From assembly GCF_007678455.1 (NCBI RefSeq), contig NZ_VEEP01000006.1:278001-342000 (forward strand): DNA of 64,000 bases. Direction: 5' to 3'. Position 1 is the stretch's first letter; each line of letters opens with the position of its first letter. This document shows positions 25,237 through 34,623 of this stretch, piece after piece. The notes below the pieces were generated by a model. The model was not told where the DNA came from. It saw nothing but the letters and a program-made list of their open reading frames with translations, and did no database searches. The stretch comes from Cytobacillus oceanisediminis 2691. Its GTDB lineage: Bacteria > Bacillota > Bacilli > Bacillales > Cytobacillaceae. The position numbers were made by a program, and so were the translations under genes.

Positions 25237-26367
25237 TTATTTACTCGTCCCCCAGACAACCCTATTTACATAGTCTGTATATGACAATATAATCCTAAGT
25301 ACCTTATCCGATACATTAGGCATACTATAGTCTCCTACAACTCTTAATGTACCTTTTTCTTGTGTTTCTAATATTTCTAATCCCTGAAAAATTCTTTCCT
25401 TATTTAAACCTACCATCATAACTGATGCTTCTTCCATAGCTTCTGGTCTTTCATGAGCTTGTCTAATGTTTAACGCACTAAAACCAAGAATAGAAGATTC
25501 TTCACTTATTGTTCCACTATCACTAAGTACTGCTTTAGCTTTAATTTGAAGTTTTACATAATCATTAAATCCTAAAGGTTTCATAGTTTTCACTAATGGA
25601 CTAAACTCTATCCCTTTAGCTTCAATCATCTTTCTTGTTCTAGGGTGTGTACTTACAATAATAGGCATATTATATTTTTCTGCAATCGCATTTAAACAAT
25701 CAACTAAATCTAAGAAATTAATTTCCGAATTAATATTTTCTTCTCTATGAGCAGATACTACAAAGTATTTTCCTTCATCTAAATCCAATCTTTCTAGTAC
25801 ATCTGATTTTTCAATGTCGTCTTTTCTAGAATTAAGAACCTCAAACATAGGGCTTCCAGTTTTAATAATTCGATCTGAAGGAAAACCTTCTCTAAGAAGA
25901 TATTCTCTAGCTATATCACTATAAGTTAAGTTAATATCGGCTGTATGATCTACTATTTTGCGATTGGTTTCTTCTGGTACCCTTTGGTCAAAACATCTAT
26001 TTCCCGCTTCCATATGAAAAATCGGGATTTGCCTTCTTTTAGCTGCAATTGCAGTTAAACAACTGTTTGTATCACCAAGAACCAAGAAAGCATCTGGTTT
26101 TACCTCTTCAAATATCGGATCAATTTTAACCAGAATATTTCCGATAGTTTCTACTGCCGTTCCCGTAGCAGCATTAAGAAAATAATCTGGTTTCTTTAAA
26201 TTAAAATCCTTAAAAAATACCTCATTTAATTCATAATCATAATTTTGTCCCGTATGGACAAGTGTATGTTCAATAGCACCTGATTCCTCTAATTTATTTA
26301 TAACTGCTGACAATCTTATAATTTCCGGTCTAGTACCAACGACTGTCATAACCTTTAATTTTTGCAT
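25237..26367 (-). CDS. capG: UDP-HexNAc 2-epimerase, CapG/WecB family
   Basis: A 376-aa non-hydrolysing 2-epimerase: VVGTRPEIIRLSAVI at 9-23, FLVLGDTNSCLTAIAAKRR, HMEAGNRCFDQRVPEETNRK, VSAHREENI and SDSGTISEESSILG. As the third gene after capE and capF it should convert UDP-N-acetyl-L-pneumosamine/talosamine-type intermediates to UDP-L-FucNAc, as in S. aureus capsule types 5 and 8. It is spaced 3 bp from capF. The assignment as CapG, not the UDP-ManNAc-forming WecB/MnaA, rests on the capEFG order and the NRCFDQRVPEE segment. Confidence 0.88.
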   Translation of the reverse strand: MQKLKVMTVVGTRPEIIRLSAVINKLEESGAIEHTLVHTGQNYDYELNEVFFKDFNLKKPDYFLNAATGTAVETIGNILVKIDPIFEEVKPDAFLVLGDTNSCLTAIAAKRRQIPIFHMEAGNRCFDQRVPEETNRKIVDHTADINLTYSDIAREYLLREGFPSDRIIKTGSPMFEVLNSRKDDIEKSDVLERLDLDEGKYFVVSAHREENINSEINFLDLVDCLNAIAEKYNMPIIVSTHPRTRKMIEAKGIEFSPLVKTMKPLGFNDYVKLQIKAKAVLSDSGTISEESSILGFSALNIRQAHERPEAMEEASVMMVGLNKERIFQGLEILETQEKGTLRVVGDYSMPNVSDKVLRIILSYTDYVNRVVWGTSK

Positions 26368-26370
26368 TAA

Positions 26371-27480
26371 TTATACCTCCACGAAATAAGTGTCTGGCTT
26401 TTCTGGGTCAAAGCATTCATTTGCCCACATAACTGTTACTAGATCACTTTCTCCCACGTTTACAATTGAGTGTGTATATCCGGTAGGAATATCTACAACC
26501 TGTAGCTTTTCTCCACTTACTCTATACTCAATAATATTCTCAGAATCTATTTTTCTGAACCGAATCAAACCCTCACCACTAACAACTAAAAATTTCTCAT
26601 TTTTAGTATGATGCCAATGGTTTCCTTTCGTGATACCTGGCTTTGATACATTTACAGAAACTTGTCCACTTTCAGGGGTTCTTATAAACTCTGTAAAAGA
26701 GCCTCTTTGATCGGAATTCATTTTAAGATCATAAGAAAACTGATCTTCTGGTAAAAAGCTTAAGTAGGTACTATAAAGCTTTTTATTTAGAGCATCCTCC
26801 ATATTAGGGATACTTAAATTTGTTCTGCTTTCTTTAAAACTCTTAATAAGGTTCGCTAAATCTCCAAGTTTAATATTATGTGTTATAGGCACAACACAGA
26901 AATTATCTTGCATAGTGGCATTTCCCTCAAGAGCTCTTAAAAACTCCTTTAATACGTCATCTATATAACAAAGAGTAAGCTCTGCATCCGGATTGTTTAT
27001 CTGAATATCTATGCCATTAGCTATATTATGGCAGAATGTAGCTACCACGGTATTATAGTTAGGTTTGCTCCACTTACCAAATAAATTGGGAAGTCGATAA
27101 ACATATACTTTAGCATCTGTTTCATAGTAATAATTAAAAAACAAATTCTCTCCAGCCTTCTTACTTATTCCATATGGATTATCCTTTTCTGCTTGAATAG
27201 AAGAAGTAAGAAGAACGGGAGCTTTATTTTTATGTTTCTTTAATAGCTCTAGTAATTGAGAAGTTAATTCAAAATTACCTTCCATAAATTCCTTTTCATC
27301 TTTTGGTCTATTGACCCCAGCTAAATGAAAGACAAAATCGCAATTTTTAGTATACTCCTCAAGTAGTAATAGATTACTTTCCCTAGTAAACTCAAATATA
27401 TCGTTATAACCGTTGTTTTTAAGCTCTGCTATTAGGTTTTTTCCTACAAACCCTTTTGCCCCTGTAACAAGAATATTCAT
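26371..27480 (-). CDS. capF: CapF-type bifunctional SDR-cupin reductase for UDP-L-FucNAc synthesis
   Basis: A 369-aa two-domain protein. Residues 1-245 form an NAD(P)-binding SDR domain (MNILVTGAKGFVGKNL; active Tyr and Lys in NPYGISKKAGE). Residues about 250-369 are a cupin (GQVSVNVSKPGITKGNHWHHTKNEKFLVVSGEG) with the zinc-binding histidines. CapF epimerises and reduces the 4-keto sugar from CapE. Length and domain order match the S. aureus enzyme. It is in an operon with capE (16 bp) and capG (3 bp). Confidence 0.92.
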   Translation of the reverse strand: MNILVTGAKGFVGKNLIAELKNNGYNDIFEFTRESNLLLLEEYTKNCDFVFHLAGVNRPKDEKEFMEGNFELTSQLLELLKKHKNKAPVLLTSSIQAEKDNPYGISKKAGENLFFNYYYETDAKVYVYRLPNLFGKWSKPNYNTVVATFCHNIANGIDIQINNPDAELTLCYIDDVLKEFLRALEGNATMQDNFCVVPITHNIKLGDLANLIKSFKESRTNLSIPNMEDALNKKLYSTYLSFLPEDQFSYDLKMNSDQRGSFTEFIRTPESGQVSVNVSKPGITKGNHWHHTKNEKFLVVSGEGLIRFRKIDSENIIEYRVSGEKLQVVDIPTGYTHSIVNVGESDLVTVMWANECFDPEKPDTYFVEV

Positions 27481-27496
27481 AATCCAATACCACCCT

Positions 27497-28534
27497 TTAA
27501 TTCATTACGGGAACTTTTTTATTCCATTCTTTTAATTCATTTTGTATATAATCTAATTTAAGTAGTGTTTCTTTAATTTGTTCAATAGTAAGGATTTGTG
27601 TATTATCCGAGTTATACTCTTCTACACTAGTGAGCTTTTTATCTCCCTCCGCAAAATACTTATCATAGTTAAGATTTCTTTGATCAACAGGAACTCTATA
27701 GAAGCCAGGTAAATCTTCAGCTTTTACATATTCCTCTTTGGTAAGAAGTGTTTCATAACGCTTTTCTCCATGACGAGTTCCAATAATTTTTATTTCATTA
27801 TCCGCGTTAAATAATTCTTTAACAGCTTGAGCAAGATCTCCAATAGTGCTAGCTGGAGATTTTTGAACCATGATATCCCCTGCCTCAGCATTATGGAATG
27901 CAAACACTACTAATTCTACTGCTTCTTCTAAACTCATGAGAAATCTTGTCATATTAGGATCAGTTACTGTTAAAGGCTGACCACTTTTAATTTGTTCAAT
28001 AAACAAAGGTATAACCGATCCACGTGAAGCCATCACATTACCATATCTAGTTCCACAAATTAGTGTCCTATCAGGATCAACAGTTTTCGATTTAGCGACA
28101 AATACTTTTTCCATCATTGCTTTTGAAATCCCCATAGCATTAATTGGGTAAGCTGCTTTATCCGTTGAAAGACAAATTACTTTTTTTACTCCATACTCAA
28201 TTGCGGCAGTTAACACATTTTCAGTACCCATTACATTAGTTTTTACGGCTTCAAGAGGGAAGAACTCGCATGATGGAACCTGCTTTAATGCTGCTGCATG
28301 AAAAATATAATCGACCCCATGCATAGCGTTTTTTACACTGGCTATGTCTCTCACATCACCAAGATAAAACTTTAACTTATCATTTTTATAAAGCTTCCTC
28401 ATATCATCTTGCTTCTTCTCGTCTCTTGAAAAGATACGAATTTCCTTTATGTCTGTATCTAGAAATCTTTGCATTACAGCATTACCAAAAGAACCAGTGC
28501 CACCAGTTATTAATAAAATTTTATCTTTAAACAT
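27497..28534 (-). CDS. capE: UDP-GlcNAc 4,6-dehydratase (inverting), CapE type
   Basis: A 345-aa soluble dehydratase: ILLITGGTGSFGNAVMQRF (5-23), LGDVRD, HAAALKQVPSCEFFPLEAVKTN and STDKAAYPINAMGISKAMMEK, where the active-site Lys and Met are the CapE/FlaA1 signature. It makes the 4-keto-6-deoxy sugar that CapF and CapG turn into UDP-L-FucNAc. The ATG at 28534 is preferred over the one 18 bp upstream because AGAGGTAAG lies at the correct distance before it. It follows the WbuB-like glycosyltransferase gene. Confidence 0.92.
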   Translation of the reverse strand: MFKDKILLITGGTGSFGNAVMQRFLDTDIKEIRIFSRDEKKQDDMRKLYKNDKLKFYLGDVRDIASVKNAMHGVDYIFHAAALKQVPSCEFFPLEAVKTNVMGTENVLTAAIEYGVKKVICLSTDKAAYPINAMGISKAMMEKVFVAKSKTVDPDRTLICGTRYGNVMASRGSVIPLFIEQIKSGQPLTVTDPNMTRFLMSLEEAVELVVFAFHNAEAGDIMVQKSPASTIGDLAQAVKELFNADNEIKIIGTRHGEKRYETLLTKEEYVKAEDLPGFYRVPVDQRNLNYDKYFAEGDKKLTSVEEYNSDNTQILTIEQIKETLLKLDYIQNELKEWNKKVPVMN

Positions 28535-28553
28535 GCACTTACCTCTTTTCATT

Positions 28554-29765
28554 TTATTTAAAATGACTCATTATAATTTCATACGAATGCTTGCTTGTAT
28601 AGTTTACTTCTAAATACCTTCTACCCTTAACACCCATTTGGGTTCTTAATTTTTTATCACATAACAGCTGCACTTTTTTATCAAATTGTTCAACACTCTT
28701 ACTTTCACACCAAAAACCAAATTTTCCTTGTTCAATAATGTCCCCAATATCTGTGTTTACATCTGTCGCAGCTAAGATAGGCATTGATGCTTGCATATAG
28801 GAGAGGAGTCTTGAGGGAAAATTCGGTATTGTAAACCTCTTATCAAGAAATATTAATCCTACATCACATGAATTCGCTAAAGTTTCATAATCCTCTTTTG
28901 GTAAATAAGAGAATAGCTGTGCATTAGTTACTTTTTCTCTTTTAAAAAAATTCTTAAGTTTAGTAAACTCTGTCCCGGACCCGGCTATTACAAAGTAAAC
29001 CTGATCATTTGTTTTATTAGAATCCAAGCACTCTATCAAAAAGTCAATCCCCTGTGGTTTTCCGAGATTTCCTCCATAAATAAACACTGTTTTGTTAAGT
29101 GGTATTTTATACTTTTGCTTAATTTCTTCTATTTTTCTCTCATTTTTCTCTACAGGGAGCGGTTCTATTGTATTAGGACATACTTCAACAATATTGGGGG
29201 ATATTTCAGGATTATGTTCTAACAAGAAATCAACATTTGCTTGTGACATACACCCGATATAATCTGATAATTCATATAACCTTTTTTCCTTTGCCCTAAA
29301 ATAATTATATAGAACGCTCTTCATTCCAGTTTTACTTAGCATCCCAAGGTCTACTGCATTTTGTGGGAAAATGTCTTTTAATAAAAGATATGTTTTTGCA
29401 TTATCACGTATTTTAAGATATTCAATTGTACTTACCAATGTAATTGGGGGTGTCGAGTAAAGTATCAAGTCAAACCTTATATTATTTAAATGCTTACTTA
29501 TTGCAGACTTATAGTTTCTTTCAAGCATTAAAGTAGAAATACCTTTTTCAACAACATTTGATTTTTGAATATTCCCTACCTTAACTTTTAATATCTTACA
29601 TATATCTTCTTCTATTATATGAGTAGGGTTATTGGTTCTTCTCTCACTAGGACTTACAATATACACATTATGACCATTATTAATAAATTCTCTCAACATA
29701 TCAGTATAAATTGTACTTTCATATATAGAATTAATATTACTTAGTGTCAAAAATAAAATATTCAT
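28554..29765 (-). CDS. GT4-type glycosyltransferase, WbuB/CapL-like (putative L-FucNAc transferase)
   Basis: A 403-aa GT-B enzyme resembling WbuB: MNILFLTLSNINSIYESTIYTDML at the start, a conserved LLKDIFPQNAVDLGMLSK segment, PNTIEPLPVEKNE, and a C-terminal IYGGNLGKPQGIDFLIECL with LFSYLPKEDYETLANSCDVGLIFLD. WbuB/CapL-type enzymes transfer L-FucNAc and usually sit next to the genes that make UDP-L-FucNAc, as here. It starts two bases from the FemAB-like gene's end and directly precedes capE. Confidence 0.87.
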   Translation of the reverse strand: MNILFLTLSNINSIYESTIYTDMLREFINNGHNVYIVSPSERRTNNPTHIIEEDICKILKVKVGNIQKSNVVEKGISTLMLERNYKSAISKHLNNIRFDLILYSTPPITLVSTIEYLKIRDNAKTYLLLKDIFPQNAVDLGMLSKTGMKSVLYNYFRAKEKRLYELSDYIGCMSQANVDFLLEHNPEISPNIVEVCPNTIEPLPVEKNERKIEEIKQKYKIPLNKTVFIYGGNLGKPQGIDFLIECLDSNKTNDQVYFVIAGSGTEFTKLKNFFKREKVTNAQLFSYLPKEDYETLANSCDVGLIFLDKRFTIPNFPSRLLSYMQASMPILAATDVNTDIGDIIEQGKFGFWCESKSVEQFDKKVQLLCDKKLRTQMGVKGRRYLEVNYTSKHSYEIIMSHFK

Positions 29766-29767
29766 GA

Positions 29768-30871
29768 TTAACCTCTGTATTCCGGGAAATAACCTGTGTT
29801 ACTACCACTCGGCAACTCACCTTTTCTATGTGAAATCATTTCATTATACATTTCTTCTGAAAAGATTTTTCTTCCAATTTTAAAAGTAGTATTTGAGTTT
29901 TTATTAAATACTTTTTTAAATTTATACAGACTATCCTCTTTACTTCCAAGGCCTCCACCTAGATGAAAGGTTTTATATCCATTCTCACAACCCCAACATG
30001 CAACTTCATATAATAATAAATTTGTTGGCGCAAGATTTTGATACTCTCTAACAGACGCAGACAAATGATAATGAAGCTGATCGTTAGAAAAAAGAACCAT
30101 TGACATAGCAATTATCCTCTTCTCATAGACTGCATAAAAAATTAAAGAGTTATATTTCAAATCATTAAGAATACTGTTGTAAAAATCACTATTAAAGTAG
30201 TAATAATCATGAGCATTGTCTTTATCCATTGTTGCATTGTATAAGCCTATAAATTTATCGAACAAATTAGGATCGCGTCCCCAGTAAATTTCAACCCCTG
30301 ATTTATTAGCTTTCCTAATCATGTTTCTATTCTTGCTAGTTAAATTGTCCCAAACTTGTTCTCGTGAATTTAGATCGACTATAATAGTTTTCCCGAGTGT
30401 AGTGATATCATAAATATTTTCTAAATCATCTCCATTTTTAAGAACTGGATGAAAGCGAACAAATTCGCTAATAATCCCCGTTTTTTCACATAAGGAACTA
30501 TATTCAATATTAAGATTATTCAAGCTATCTTCTGTTATTTTCCCTTCTAACAAAAAACCACCGTAACCATACGGTGTTGTTGTATCAAAATAAGTATTAG
30601 AAGGTATTTTTCCAGTAAATCTCTTATCTAAGGAAATATCCCTTTTCATAACAACATTCATTGCTTTAATATTTTCATCTACATAATAGAAAAGCGTTGG
30701 CTCTCCATCTCCGTGTATATTAAATGCTTTAACATAATCTGAAAGATAGTACACATCATAATTTTTGAAACCTTTCACAATTCGATCCCATTTTTCCGGA
30801 TTATCAAATTTAACTACCGATAAATCGTGTATTTCCTTTTGACCTTCGATAATTGTTTTTACTGTCAACAT
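29768..30871 (-). CDS. FemAB-like GNAT-fold acyl/aminoacyltransferase
   Basis: A 367-aa protein with two GNAT-like halves, as in the FemABX fold. Visible blocks are YYLSDYVKAFNIHGDGEPTLFYY in the first half and NRNMIRKANKSGVEIYWG, FYAVYEKRIIAMSMVLFSNDQLHYHLSAS and NLLLYEVACWGCENGYKTFHLGGG in the second. FemX-type enzymes attach amino acids to lipid II, but members in polysaccharide loci may acylate or aminoacylate sugars. No typical tRNA-binding coiled coil is seen. A role in decorating the repeat unit is inferred from position. Confidence 0.8.
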   Translation of the reverse strand: MLTVKTIIEGQKEIHDLSVVKFDNPEKWDRIVKGFKNYDVYYLSDYVKAFNIHGDGEPTLFYYVDENIKAMNVVMKRDISLDKRFTGKIPSNTYFDTTTPYGYGGFLLEGKITEDSLNNLNIEYSSLCEKTGIISEFVRFHPVLKNGDDLENIYDITTLGKTIIVDLNSREQVWDNLTSKNRNMIRKANKSGVEIYWGRDPNLFDKFIGLYNATMDKDNAHDYYYFNSDFYNSILNDLKYNSLIFYAVYEKRIIAMSMVLFSNDQLHYHLSASVREYQNLAPTNLLLYEVACWGCENGYKTFHLGGGLGSKEDSLYKFKKVFNKNSNTTFKIGRKIFSEEMYNEMISHRKGELPSGSNTGYFPEYRG

Positions 30872-30924
30872 TTATTCACTCCCCTCACAAATGGATGACA
30901 TTGTTTCCTTTGGTTTCCTTTGAC

Positions 30925-31986
30925 TTATATGCTCCTCAAAATTGAAATTATTCTGTCCATCTCAACTTTCCCATACCTTTGATCACAGGGTATTGAAAGG
31001 ATAGTATTATATACTTCTAAAGTACTGGATAAATCAGTTACTTTAATTTGAGCTGGAACCGGCCAATGTATAGGACAATAAATTTTCTCATCAATAAGTT
31101 TTTTCCGTACATAATTCCTATTGTTCTTAACCATTACTGGGTAAAACAATGGACATTCATTATTGGCTAGATATTTAAAGGGAGATGTTAAATAACTAAT
31201 ACTCTCTAAACCTTCCAAAAGCACTTTAAAATTTTCCCTTCTTCTGCTAATTAATTCATCAACATCCAAAGAATTAATTAGTATAATCGAGGAGCTATCA
31301 ATACAATAAGGATTTAAATCTTCATTTAATAAAATTTCCGCATTAGAAAACTGGCTTAAAAATAAACTTTTCAGACTGTCATCATTGGTTTTCATATACT
31401 TCCCTTTATTGGTTAAAGCAGTTGTTCTTAACATTGAAAAATCATAATTAATTGAAACTGGTCTTTTAACAATTCTCTTAGAAGAAGCTAAAAACCCACC
31501 GCTTGGCACTCCAAACCATTTTCTAATACTACCCACATAAAAATCATTTTCCTCATATCTATTAAATTGAGAGAATAATGTATGCGTAACATCCTCTATG
31601 ATTATAGTGGACTGCTTTTGAAAATAACGAAGTACCTTTAATAGATTAAAATTGGTTTGAAAACCATAGTATCCCATATGAAAAAAAACACCAATATTCT
31701 CATACATTTCGATATTCTCGATAATTGGTGATAGTTTTTCATCAACTTCATATAAGTAGCATGTGTAACCTTGTTCAATAAAAGGAAGAATGACAGAATC
31801 ACAAATATACGCGGGCAGTAGTACTGATTTATGTTGTGGGGTAACTTGTTGCAAAAATAAACTAATTGCCCCTCGTCCTGATGATGTAAGGATTGTATCC
31901 CCATATTTACTTAACCAATCAGGCACTTCTTTAAAGAAGTCCTCTTCTGGTATATTTTGTAGCCAAAACTCACTTCCAATTTCCAT
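30925..31986 (-). CDS. PLP-dependent aminotransferase-like protein (DegT-related)
   Basis: A 353-aa fold-type I PLP enzyme. TSSGRGAISLFLQ (34-46) is the phosphate-loop region, IIEDVTHTLFS holds the Asp that contacts the pyridine ring, and GSIRKWFGVPSGGFLAS carries the probable Schiff-base lysine. The C-terminal part binds substrate (YCPIHWPVPAQIK). It resembles divergent DegT/DnrJ/EryC1 aminotransferases of glycan loci. The sugar substrate cannot be read from sequence. The UDP-4-keto sugars made in this operon are candidates. Confidence 0.8.
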   Translation of the reverse strand: MEIGSEFWLQNIPEEDFFKEVPDWLSKYGDTILTSSGRGAISLFLQQVTPQHKSVLLPAYICDSVILPFIEQGYTCYLYEVDEKLSPIIENIEMYENIGVFFHMGYYGFQTNFNLLKVLRYFQKQSTIIIEDVTHTLFSQFNRYEENDFYVGSIRKWFGVPSGGFLASSKRIVKRPVSINYDFSMLRTTALTNKGKYMKTNDDSLKSLFLSQFSNAEILLNEDLNPYCIDSSSIILINSLDVDELISRRRENFKVLLEGLESISYLTSPFKYLANNECPLFYPVMVKNNRNYVRKKLIDEKIYCPIHWPVPAQIKVTDLSSTLEVYNTILSIPCDQRYGKVEMDRIISILRSI

Positions 31987-31987
31987 A

Positions 31988-32506
31988 CTATCCCTCTTTT
32001 ATTATTGAAAACGATGTGACATCATGATATTTACCTTTTTTATAAATCCTCTTCCGTAATACGCCCTCTTTTACAAATCCACATCTTTCAAACAGCTTTT
32101 GAGATGCAATATTATAAGCATTAACATGAGCATAAACACAACCAAGTCTCAATTCATCGAGTGCATATTTTACCAGGGTACTGATGGTATCGGCGCCGTA
32201 ACCTCTACCTCTAGCATCACTAATTAACTTGATGTGAATTTCCGCAGTACCGTTTTTATAATCAATACTTGATAAGATGGTAGTACCTATGGTCTTGTTG
32301 TCTTTTTTATCACTAACCATACATCTTAAGATATTTGCATTTGGCTTTTGGGCTTTAATCCATTCTTCTTGAGTTAAAGAAGAAGTAGGAAAAGACCACC
32401 CTCCAAGCGAATACTCGGTTTCACTATCGTTAATAATATCTAGTAATATGTCTTTATCAGACATTTCAATTGCACGTAAGAGTACTTTTTCACCTATAAT
32501 ATTCAC
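31988..32506 (-). CDS. GNAT N-acetyltransferase (RimJ/RimL-like)
   Basis: A 172-aa GNAT enzyme with LLRAIEMSDKD at the start, the acetyl-CoA loop DARGRGYGADTISTLV (motif A) and YNIASQKLFERCGFVKEGVLRKR (motif B). In sugar clusters, GNAT enzymes of this type acetylate 4-amino sugars (as PseH does). Placed between the PglC- and PglE-like genes and a further PLP enzyme, it could supply the 4-N-acetyl group of a bacillosamine-like sugar in place of the usual hexapeptide PglD. It overlaps the sugar transferase gene by 4 bp. Confidence 0.85.
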   Translation of the reverse strand: MNIIGEKVLLRAIEMSDKDILLDIINDSETEYSLGGWSFPTSSLTQEEWIKAQKPNANILRCMVSDKKDNKTIGTTILSSIDYKNGTAEIHIKLISDARGRGYGADTISTLVKYALDELRLGCVYAHVNAYNIASQKLFERCGFVKEGVLRKRIYKKGKYHDVTSFSIIKEG

Positions 32507-33162
32507 TTTGAAGTTCCTCCTACTTCTAATTTATTCTTTCTGTATTTATCAAAGTCAGGTGGTGAATCAACACCACGCTCACCGATATCAGCTCTTTTCA
32601 CAGCTTTCATGATTGTTCCTATGATAATTCTCAAATCACCAATAAAAGTTATTTTAGTAACATATTTTATATCATAAGAAAATCTTTGTTCCCATGAAGC
32701 AGTATTCCTTCCGTTTATTTGGGCTAATCCGGATAAGCCGGGCCTCACAGTATGCCTAACTCTTTCTTGCTCTGTATAATAAGGTAAATACTGAACTGCT
32801 AATGGTCTAGGACCAATAATAGACATATCCCCTTTTAGAATATTAAATAGTTCCGGTAGTTCATCCAAAGATGTAGATCTTAGTAGTCTTCCAAACTTCG
32901 TCAACCTAACGCTATCAGAAAGAAACTCTCCATCCTTATCTCTTCCATCCGTCATAGTCCTAAACTTATACATCATAAAAAGTTCTTCGTTAAGCCCAGG
33001 TCTCTTCTGCTTAAAAAGCACGGGACTCCCCAGTTTAGTTCTCACAAGAAACGCAACCACTAGAAATACTGGACTTAGAACAATAATAGCGATCAAAGAA
33101 AGTATAAAATCCATCGGTCTTTTTACAAACCTTCTATAAATACCACCTTTGGAATTCTTCAT
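32503..33162 (-). CDS. Initiating sugar phosphate transferase (PglC/EpsL-like)
   Basis: A 219-aa monotopic phosphoglycosyl transferase. One N-terminal re-entrant hydrophobic segment (MDFILSLIAIIVLSPVFLVVAFLV, about 17-40) is followed by SPVLFKQKRPG, MMYKFRTM, the Asp-Glu pair in STSLDELPELFNILKGDMSIIGPRPL and RPGLSGLAQINGR. It moves a sugar 1-phosphate from UDP to undecaprenyl phosphate and so starts repeat-unit assembly at the membrane. Short members like this commonly use UDP-diNAc-bacillosamine or GalNAc. It is translationally coupled to its neighbours on both sides. Confidence 0.93.
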   Translation of the reverse strand: MKNSKGGIYRRFVKRPMDFILSLIAIIVLSPVFLVVAFLVRTKLGSPVLFKQKRPGLNEELFMMYKFRTMTDGRDKDGEFLSDSVRLTKFGRLLRSTSLDELPELFNILKGDMSIIGPRPLAVQYLPYYTEQERVRHTVRPGLSGLAQINGRNTASWEQRFSYDIKYVTKITFIGDLRIIIGTIMKAVKRADIGERGVDSPPDFDKYRKNKLEVGGTSK

Positions 33163-34292
33163 TATTCAAACCACAACCCTTTAATAGTCTTAACGACTCT
33201 TTCTAAGTCCTCATCCGTCATTTTCGTATCAGACGGCAAACAAACCCCATTCTTAAATAACTTTTCCGATATACCTTCACCCACAAAATCATACTTTTCA
33301 AAGAACGGTTGCAGATGCATCGGTTTCCAAACTGGCCTTGACTCAATATTCTCTGTTTCCAATGCATTAAAGATATCAATCGGTCGTACTTTACCAGTCA
33401 GTGTAATCGAACTTAGCCAGTAATTCGGTTCATCCCATTCATTACTAGGCATAAATCCAACACCTTCAAGTTCACCAAGTTCTCTCTTATAGAATTCAAA
33501 AATGTAGTTCTTTTTGGTAACTCTTTGATCTAACACTTTAAGCTGCCCTCTACCAATCCCTGCAACTACATTGCTCATCCGATAATTAAACCCTAACTCA
33601 CTATGTTGATAATGCCTTGCTTGATCTCGGGATTGAGTGGCCCAAAATCTTGCCTTAGCAATTCTCTCTTCATTATTAGAAACAAGCATTCCACCCCCCG
33701 AAGTTGTGATGATCTTGTTTCCATTAAAAGAGAAGATGCCATAGTCACCAAAAGTTCCGGTATGCTTACCTTTATAGTAAGTCCCCAGAGACTCAGCAGC
33801 ATCTTCTATAACCGCTACATTGTGGTTTTTACAAATATCCATTATCCTATCCATATCTGCAGATAAGCCATATAAATGAACAACAATGACCGCCTTTACT
33901 TCTGGGTACTTCTCAAATGCTTTTTCTAAAGCTTTCGGACTCATGTTCCAGGTTTCAAAATCACTATCTATAAAAACCGGAATGGCATTCTGATAGATGA
34001 TTGGATTTGCAGTTGCTGAGAAAGTAAGTGTTGGACAGAATACAATATCCCCTTCTCCAACTCCTGCGGCTTTAAGAGCTAAGTGGATAGCAGCCGTTCC
34101 AGAGGAAAGTGCCGCTGCAGCTTTAGAACCAACCTTTGCAGCTAGCTCTTTTTCAAACTCATTTACGTTCTTACCTAGAGGAGCAATCCAGTTAGTATCA
34201 AAAGCTTCCTTTACATATTGCATTTCATAACCTTCATCACTCATATGAGGTGATGAAAGGAATATTCTTTCATTTACTTTTGTTGTCTCCAT
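33162..34292 (-). CDS. DegT/DnrJ/EryC1/StrS aminotransferase (PglE/EpsN-like)
   Basis: A 376-aa PLP aminotransferase: ALSSGTAAIHLALKAAGVGEGD (57-78), VIEDAAESLGT with the PLP Asp, and FSFNGNKIITTSGGGM containing the Schiff-base lysine. The start, RIFLSSPHMSDEGYEMQYVKEAF, matches PglE/EpsN-type enzymes that aminate UDP-4-keto-6-deoxy-GlcNAc. It follows the EpsC-type dehydratase after a 331-bp gap that contains a terminator, and it is immediately followed by the initiating transferase, so together they likely make and load an amino-dideoxy sugar. Confidence 0.92.
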   Translation of the reverse strand: METTKVNERIFLSSPHMSDEGYEMQYVKEAFDTNWIAPLGKNVNEFEKELAAKVGSKAAAALSSGTAAIHLALKAAGVGEGDIVFCPTLTFSATANPIIYQNAIPVFIDSDFETWNMSPKALEKAFEKYPEVKAVIVVHLYGLSADMDRIMDICKNHNVAVIEDAAESLGTYYKGKHTGTFGDYGIFSFNGNKIITTSGGGMLVSNNEERIAKARFWATQSRDQARHYQHSELGFNYRMSNVVAGIGRGQLKVLDQRVTKKNYIFEFYKRELGELEGVGFMPSNEWDEPNYWLSSITLTGKVRPIDIFNALETENIESRPVWKPMHLQPFFEKYDFVGEGISEKLFKNGVCLPSDTKMTDEDLERVVKTIKGLWFE

Positions 34293-34623
34293 CCCAAGCC
34301 TTCCCTCCTCTATTAGGTAAACACTTTAGTTGATTAGGATTTAACTGGAACTTTCATAATACTTCCAACCAACTACTAAAACCCTCTAATTCAAACAAAC
34401 CGAATTCACTTTTTTTCTTAAAAGTAAATTATCATGGGCTTAAACATCAAAAAACACCCTGGTTTATTTCAAACTCAAAATGAACCCGGGTCAATCAATA
34501 CTGTTTAGCTTTTTTAGCCGTTATCTTAGTAACTTTTCTTGTATACCCGATATCTAAAAATATGCATTCAGACAGAACTAAAGCCGAGTTTCTACTATTA
34601 TATATAGTGTTTATAGTGACAAC
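34293..34623. other. Intra-operon gap with terminator
   Basis: 331 bp between the dehydratase and the aminotransferase. It holds a terminator-like hairpin at 34447-34493 and an A/T-rich promoter-like stretch near 34600. No gene is seen. Confidence 0.6.
34447..34493 (-). terminator. Intrinsic terminator inside the polysaccharide operon
   Basis: On the minus strand ACCCGGGTT pairs with AACCAGGGT (one mismatch) around an 18-nt loop and is followed by GTTTTTTG. It lies downstream of the dehydratase and upstream of most of the operon, so readthrough would be needed, fitting an antitermination RNA at 36625-36770. Confidence 0.65.
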
